Shown here: piece after piece, positions 61,198-64,000 of the stretch
How positions within the stretch are numbered: position 1 is the stretch's first letter
Layout: each line of letters starts with the position of its first letter
Source of the DNA: Synechococcus sp. MU1643
GTDB lineage: Bacteria; Cyanobacteriota; Cyanobacteriia; PCC-6307; Cyanobiaceae
DNA length: 64,000 nucleotides
Direction of reading: 5' to 3'
NCBI RefSeq assembly: GCF_020514095.1
Contig: NZ_VTKY01000001.1
Span: 248,001-312,000, forward strand
Translations under genes and position numbers: made by a program
The notes under the pieces: generated by a model
What the model was told of the DNA's origin: nothing
The model's input: the letters and a program-made list of their open reading frames with translations, nothing else
The model's database searches: none

Positions 61198-61472
61198 AGC
61201 TACAAAAAAGCCCACTTCAAGAGCGGGCCAGGTGATGAGGGGGCTGAAAATCTAAAGCTAGTAACCGCTACATGCAGCGTCGCATCAACCTCAAGAACAA
61301 ACGAGTTTGAAGGGCACCGCACCCTTAAGTGACTGTGGAGGGAGCCATGTCTAGGTGATCTATGGGTACTATTTGACCAGTGCATCGATGTCTGGTGCAG
61401 ACAGCCGGGTGATGGGGATTGCACGGCTTCGACGAACCGCTCCACATCTAGGGGCGGTTTTTTTTGTCTGCA
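61198..61472 (+). ncRNA. Family 2 structured element, copy 2
   Basis: Shares with copy 1 the GCTACAAAA...AGCCC start, a GGTGATG-GGGGCT motif, GGGTGATGGGGATTGC (61407-61422), CTGGTGC, CGGCTTC and a terminal stem ending in eight T. Central parts differ. Confidence 0.55.
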
Positions 61473-61556
61473 CCTTGGATTTATGGTTTTCTCAGCTGTA
61501 AAGCCGCACCCACGGACCTTGCGAGCCTCAAACAATGTCCATCGATTCGCTTCAGG

Positions 61557-61685
61557 TTAGATCTCATTTTTTTTGAGCTTTTCGAAAGCTGCCATCACGT
61601 TTGCAGTGGCTACCGCTAGAGACTCTCCAGTGTTTTGCATTCGTCTCTCTACAAGCTTTTTTATGAGTTTCTGCGTCGAGTCCAT
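61557..61685 (-). CDS. Small helical protein, 42 aa
   Basis: ATG 61685 opens MDSTQKLIKKLVERRMQNTG and ends FEKLKKNEI, an amphipathic helix. No family. Confidence 0.5.
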   Translation of the reverse strand: MDSTQKLIKKLVERRMQNTGESLAVATANVMAAFEKLKKNEI

Positions 61686-61706
61686 TCAGTCGTCGGTGCT
61701 CAGAAC

Positions 61707-61889
61707 TCAACGGTGAGCCAGGAACGCTAGGACGTACCCGATCACTAGACCTTTGCCGAAGGTGAGCCAGAGCATTTGGTACTTGCTCAGACCAAACCGC
61801 TGCCTGATCCGCTTGATGAAAGTCTGATGCCAGAGAAGGACCGAGTTGGTCGCCTTGGCCTTTTTCGCTTCTTTGGTTTTCTTGCCCAT
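61707..61889 (-). CDS. Small membrane protein, 60 aa
   Basis: ATG 61889 opens MGKKTKEAKKAKATNSVLLW, very basic, then one C-terminal helix (GKGLVIGYVLAFL). Positive-inside rule puts the basic part in the cytoplasm. Confidence 0.6.
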   Translation of the reverse strand: MGKKTKEAKKAKATNSVLLWHQTFIKRIRQRFGLSKYQMLWLTFGKGLVIGYVLAFLAHR

Positions 61890-61949
61890 GCGCCAAGCAT
61901 GGCAGCGATTCTCTGGAACGCCCAATCTGCTCGACGGGTGGGTGACATA

Positions 61950-62012
61950 ACAAAAAAGAGGGCGGCCCCTCAGCCATCCCTCTAGACGCATTCGGAGGCA
62001 CCACTGCCATTG
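61950..62012 (-). terminator. Family 3 terminator-associated module, copy 2
   Basis: GGCAGTGGTGCC, AATGCGTC, and a GAGGG-GGCTGAGGGGCC-CCCTC stem ending in a T run on the leftward strand. Ends the copy E transcript. Confidence 0.65.
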
Positions 62013-62095
62013 CCCCATTGGGTCGTCACTGAACCGATGGCCTCGGCGACGGTGCCGTTGGAGCGTCCATCACCTCCATCCAATGGAACCTGCAT
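61982..62095 (-). CDS. Possible 37-aa peptide inside family 1 copy E
   Basis: ATG 62095 opens MQVPLDGGDGRSNGTVAEAI, acidic, and ends SECV just before the terminator stem. Coding is possible, not proven. Confidence 0.35.
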   Translation of the reverse strand: MQVPLDGGDGRSNGTVAEAIGSVTTQWGNGSGASECV

Positions 62096-62160
62096 AACTA
62101 TTGGGCGCTGACAAGGAAGCTGGCTTCTCTCTGACCAGGGGTGAGTCAGTTCAGCGTGAT
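62015..62160 (-). repeat. Family 1 hairpin element, copy E
   Basis: On the minus strand it carries ACGCTGAACTGACTC (62143-62157), CAGCGCCCAAT (62100-62110) and CCATTGGATGGAGG (62073-62086), all identical to copy D and in the same order and spacing. Its first stem is CTGAC/GTCAG, shorter than in the others. Confidence 0.65.
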
Positions 62161-62245
62161 TGGCGTCTGAACAGCGCTACGTGATATTTGCAAGTGCGGT
62201 TTGCTCATGCAGTGGTCTTGTGGAATCAATAGTGGATCTTGTGAC

Positions 62246-62332
62246 ATGACTCCTCTTGTGTTGCCCCTCGCTGGCCTGGTGCTGTTTTTGGTTCAAATTA
62301 TCTACGGGTCTCAAACGCAAAGCCAAGACTGA
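62246..62332 (+). CDS. Possible 28-aa membrane peptide
   Basis: ATG 62246 opens MTPLVLPLAGLVLFLVQIIY, a single helix. Tiny, no other support. Confidence 0.35.
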   Translation: MTPLVLPLAGLVLFLVQIIYGSQTQSQD

Positions 62333-62651
62333 GGACTCCATGAATCAGGCATCCACCGCGACGTTGCTTGGGCTCAAGGGATACTCCCCCTATTTAGTCT
62401 GAACCGCTCTCAACCCATAGCCGGGATGGTGGTGTCTTTGAACGTTCTGCGGCAACGGAATCTAAATCCAAGGGGCGCCAAGTCCACTGCACGCTCACAA
62501 CACCACTGACACCTCTGCCAGTGAAATGTCCTGGGAGTCAGCCCAGTGTTGTGGGAAGGGTGCTGAAAAGCATCAAGCATCTCTCGTGATTCGATTAGCA
62601 GTTGAAAGGAACGACGGCTTGAGCCACAACTGGTTTGTCGCAACAACTCAG

Positions 62652-62840
62652 ATGGGTTTCAGTACTGAGCAACGCAAAGCAGAAACCACGAGCTCCATTC
62701 GCATTGCAGCTGGACTCATTCTCGGGTTGAGTTGTTTCGCTGTGGTGTTGACCGGTGGGATCTTTGTTGGGCAGTCCATCGGTGAGGCGTTGAACACGCT
62801 CCAGACCATTGCTCCGGTTGAGGTTGACCCTCTTCGCTGA
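62652..62840 (+). CDS. Small membrane protein, 62 aa
   Basis: ATG 62652 opens MGFSTEQRKAETTSSIRI followed by one helix (AAGLILGLSCFAVVLTGGIFVG). No family. Confidence 0.55.
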   Translation: MGFSTEQRKAETTSSIRIAAGLILGLSCFAVVLTGGIFVGQSIGEALNTLQTIAPVEVDPLR

Positions 62841-63152
62841 TTCGTCTGATCAGATCAGGCTGATGGCCCTCCACTGATCTCTGCATAATCACTTAACTGA
62901 TGGGCAGTGGGGTGGTTGGAGCTGGTGTAAATCCTGAGGGTCAGCGTTGGGGTTTCTCGCCGCTGCTGCCACTTTGCTCTCAGTTACAGAAACAGATCGG
63001 ATGTCCGATGTGTCCGGTTAGTCCCCCAAGAAAAGTCCTATGGCTTCCTGACGGGCTGGCACTCCTTGATCGCCAAACTGCTTGCCCCTGCCTCCCTGGC
63101 AAAGCAAATCGAAACCAACATCGGATGGTTAGGGCCTGAAAGGCAATGAGCG

Positions 63153-63281
63153 TTAAGGCTGATTGCCTCGTGCGTGACCGCTGCCGAGAGTGAGTCCATC
63201 GAGATCGGAGGAGCCAATGACGGCCGACACTCCACCTGAGCAAGCTGTAGAAGTCGCCTGACTTTTAGGTCCCTTCTCCAA
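63153..63281 (-). CDS. Family 4 small protein, copy 2 (shorter)
   Basis: TTG 63281, after GGGTGG, opens a 42-aa frame with EKGPKSQATSTACSGG and SSDLDGL, aligned without gaps to 51665-51800. It ends early at a TAA; beyond it the two copies still share CATTGCCTTTCAG. Confidence 0.4.
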   Translation of the reverse strand: MEKGPKSQATSTACSGGVSAVIGSSDLDGLTLGSGHARGNQP

Positions 63282-63379
63282 CAGTTTCCACCCAACCGTG
63301 GGCTACTCGTCTGTGACGACACTGCAGTACGTCAGAACAGTCGACTCTCTCCTCCGCACCGTTCGTAGGTGCCCAGTAG

Positions 63380-63547
63380 GAGACCAGCCCAACACCTGGA
63401 CGTCATGGCCCTAGGTACCTGAAAGACCGACGCTTCGCCCGACGTCAGCAATGACATACGGCATGGCCCCTGATCTGCCACTTCAGGGGTGTCGGAAGCG
63501 AGCCATAGGAGAGGTCACCCCATTCCTGTCGTAGGTGGGCTGGTCTC
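63380..63547. ncRNA. Candidate structured RNA with a 12-bp closing helix
   Basis: GAGACCAGCCCA and TGGGCTGGTCTC are perfect complements 144 nt apart. Inside, CGCTTC/GAAGCG and a CCCCTGA/TCAGGGG hairpin suggest a rod-like fold of about 170 nt. The strand is unknown. It overlaps the family 4 copy on the minus strand. Confidence 0.45.
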
Positions 63548-63745
63548 TCAACCCTTGATCACATCATGGGTTTTAAAGATGCACAAGCGAGCGAGCTAGG
63601 CCGTCTCTTCCACCTGGGAGGGGCGGCCTCCATTTTTATATCGATCCAGAATTGGACTTTGCTAAGCCGCCAAGACACCCCCTATCGGTAACAAAAGCGC
63701 CAATCGTTAGTGACTAGCTAGAAACTCATCAACCGTTAGTTATCC

Positions 63746-63853
63746 ATGAATACTTCTCAGGTGCTGATCGCATTTCTCGCGTTCGGTGCTTCTGCAAGTT
63801 CAATCGTCGCTTGGCGTTTTGCTGCCTCACAACTATGGAAGGACGAGTCATGA
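63746..63853 (+). CDS. Small membrane peptide, 35 aa
   Basis: ATG 63746 opens MNTSQVLIAFLAFGASASSI, one helix. It overlaps the next small gene by 4 bp (ATGA). Confidence 0.5.
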   Translation: MNTSQVLIAFLAFGASASSIVAWRFAASQLWKDES

Positions 63854-63981
63854 TTCCCGTCTCAACCTCAGTGCTGATGGTGCTTCTCAAACCGTTGCTA
63901 ATTTTTTCCGCCGTGCAGCATGTGTTTGGTTTTGGACCACGTAAAGGTAATGATAGTGAATCTTCGAATCCTAAACTTTAA
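63850..63981 (+). CDS. Small membrane peptide, 43 aa
   Basis: ATG 63850, coupled to the previous gene, opens MIPVSTSVLMVLLKPLLIF, then a polar tail. No family. Confidence 0.5.
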   Translation: MIPVSTSVLMVLLKPLLIFSAVQHVFGFGPRKGNDSESSNPKL

Positions 63982-64000
63982 CGTTTCAAGAGTTCATTTC

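Noticed and set aside
61423-61445. tmRNA-like CGGCTTCGAC in family 2 copy 2
   Set aside because: Not conserved in copy 1 and no tRNA-like ends or tag frame were found.
62410-62646. Minus-strand frame with a zinc-ribbon-like Cys cluster, transposase-like
   Set aside because: Only a TTG start, no catalytic domain, no terminal repeats; not enough for an insertion sequence.

Overview
The window looks like a chromosome segment of a marine picocyanobacterium, most likely a marine Synechococcus. The grounds are the gene content: an NAD(P)H-type 8-vinyl reductase, SLH-containing porins with the SomA/SomB architecture, an IsiA chlorophyll antenna, a B12 riboswitch on hupE, and many tiny hypothetical proteins. 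No rRNA, tRNA, CRISPR array or intact insertion sequence was recognised. Species-level assignment is not possible from the sequence alone.

From 1 to about 29.5 kb the sequence is GC-rich and gene-dense, the typical core genome. In order it holds a PLP decarboxylase (cut by the window edge), an ABC1 kinase, a PhoB/PhoR-like two-component pair, rluB, a RodZ-like gene, malQ, bciA, an LCP-family gene, prs, a secreted glycoside-hydrolase-like protein, a zinc block (znuCB divergent from znuA plus a His-rich outer-membrane protein, with a Zur-type box between them), a TIGR03943/COG0701 pair, a fused 5-oxoprolinase, rsmE, and a cobalamin riboswitch in front of hupE and a porin.

From about 29.6 to 46 kb the sequence is AT-richer and carries an iron-stress set: isiA, flavodoxin isiB, ferredoxin, a thioredoxin-reductase-like enzyme without a recognisable NADPH motif, ferritin with a Fur-like box, an IdiA/FutA iron-binding protein, a PKHD-type hydroxylase, two Crp/Fnr-type regulators, and a CRP-like operator in front of isiB. 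This reads as an accessory island for low iron: antenna and flavodoxin replace iron-rich parts, FutA and possibly porins bring iron in, and ferritin stores it. At 33.7-34.4 kb lies a noncoding tandem array of four imperfect copies of a hairpin element, with a fifth copy on the other strand at 62.1 kb.

From 46 to 49.3 kb there is a leftward cluster behind a near-perfect Zur/Fur-type palindrome: a CobW-like P-loop protein without the metal CxCC motif, and two calcineurin-like proteins whose first metal motif is degraded. Just downstream are three tiny proteins (CTG-start candidate, DUF3721, PepSY-type membrane helix).

From 49.4 to 64 kb the region is mostly accessory: a few solid genes (GNAT, DoxX, gamma-glutamyltransferase, ABM monooxygenase) separated by very short ORFs, decayed genes and repeated structured segments. 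Four repeat families were found by eye. Family 1 is the hairpin array. Family 2 has two copies, at 50.1 and 61.2 kb. Family 3 is a terminator-associated module at 55.3 and 61.9 kb. Family 4 has two copies, at 51.5 and 63.2 kb, each carrying a small ORF. They are the strongest candidates here for undescribed biology.
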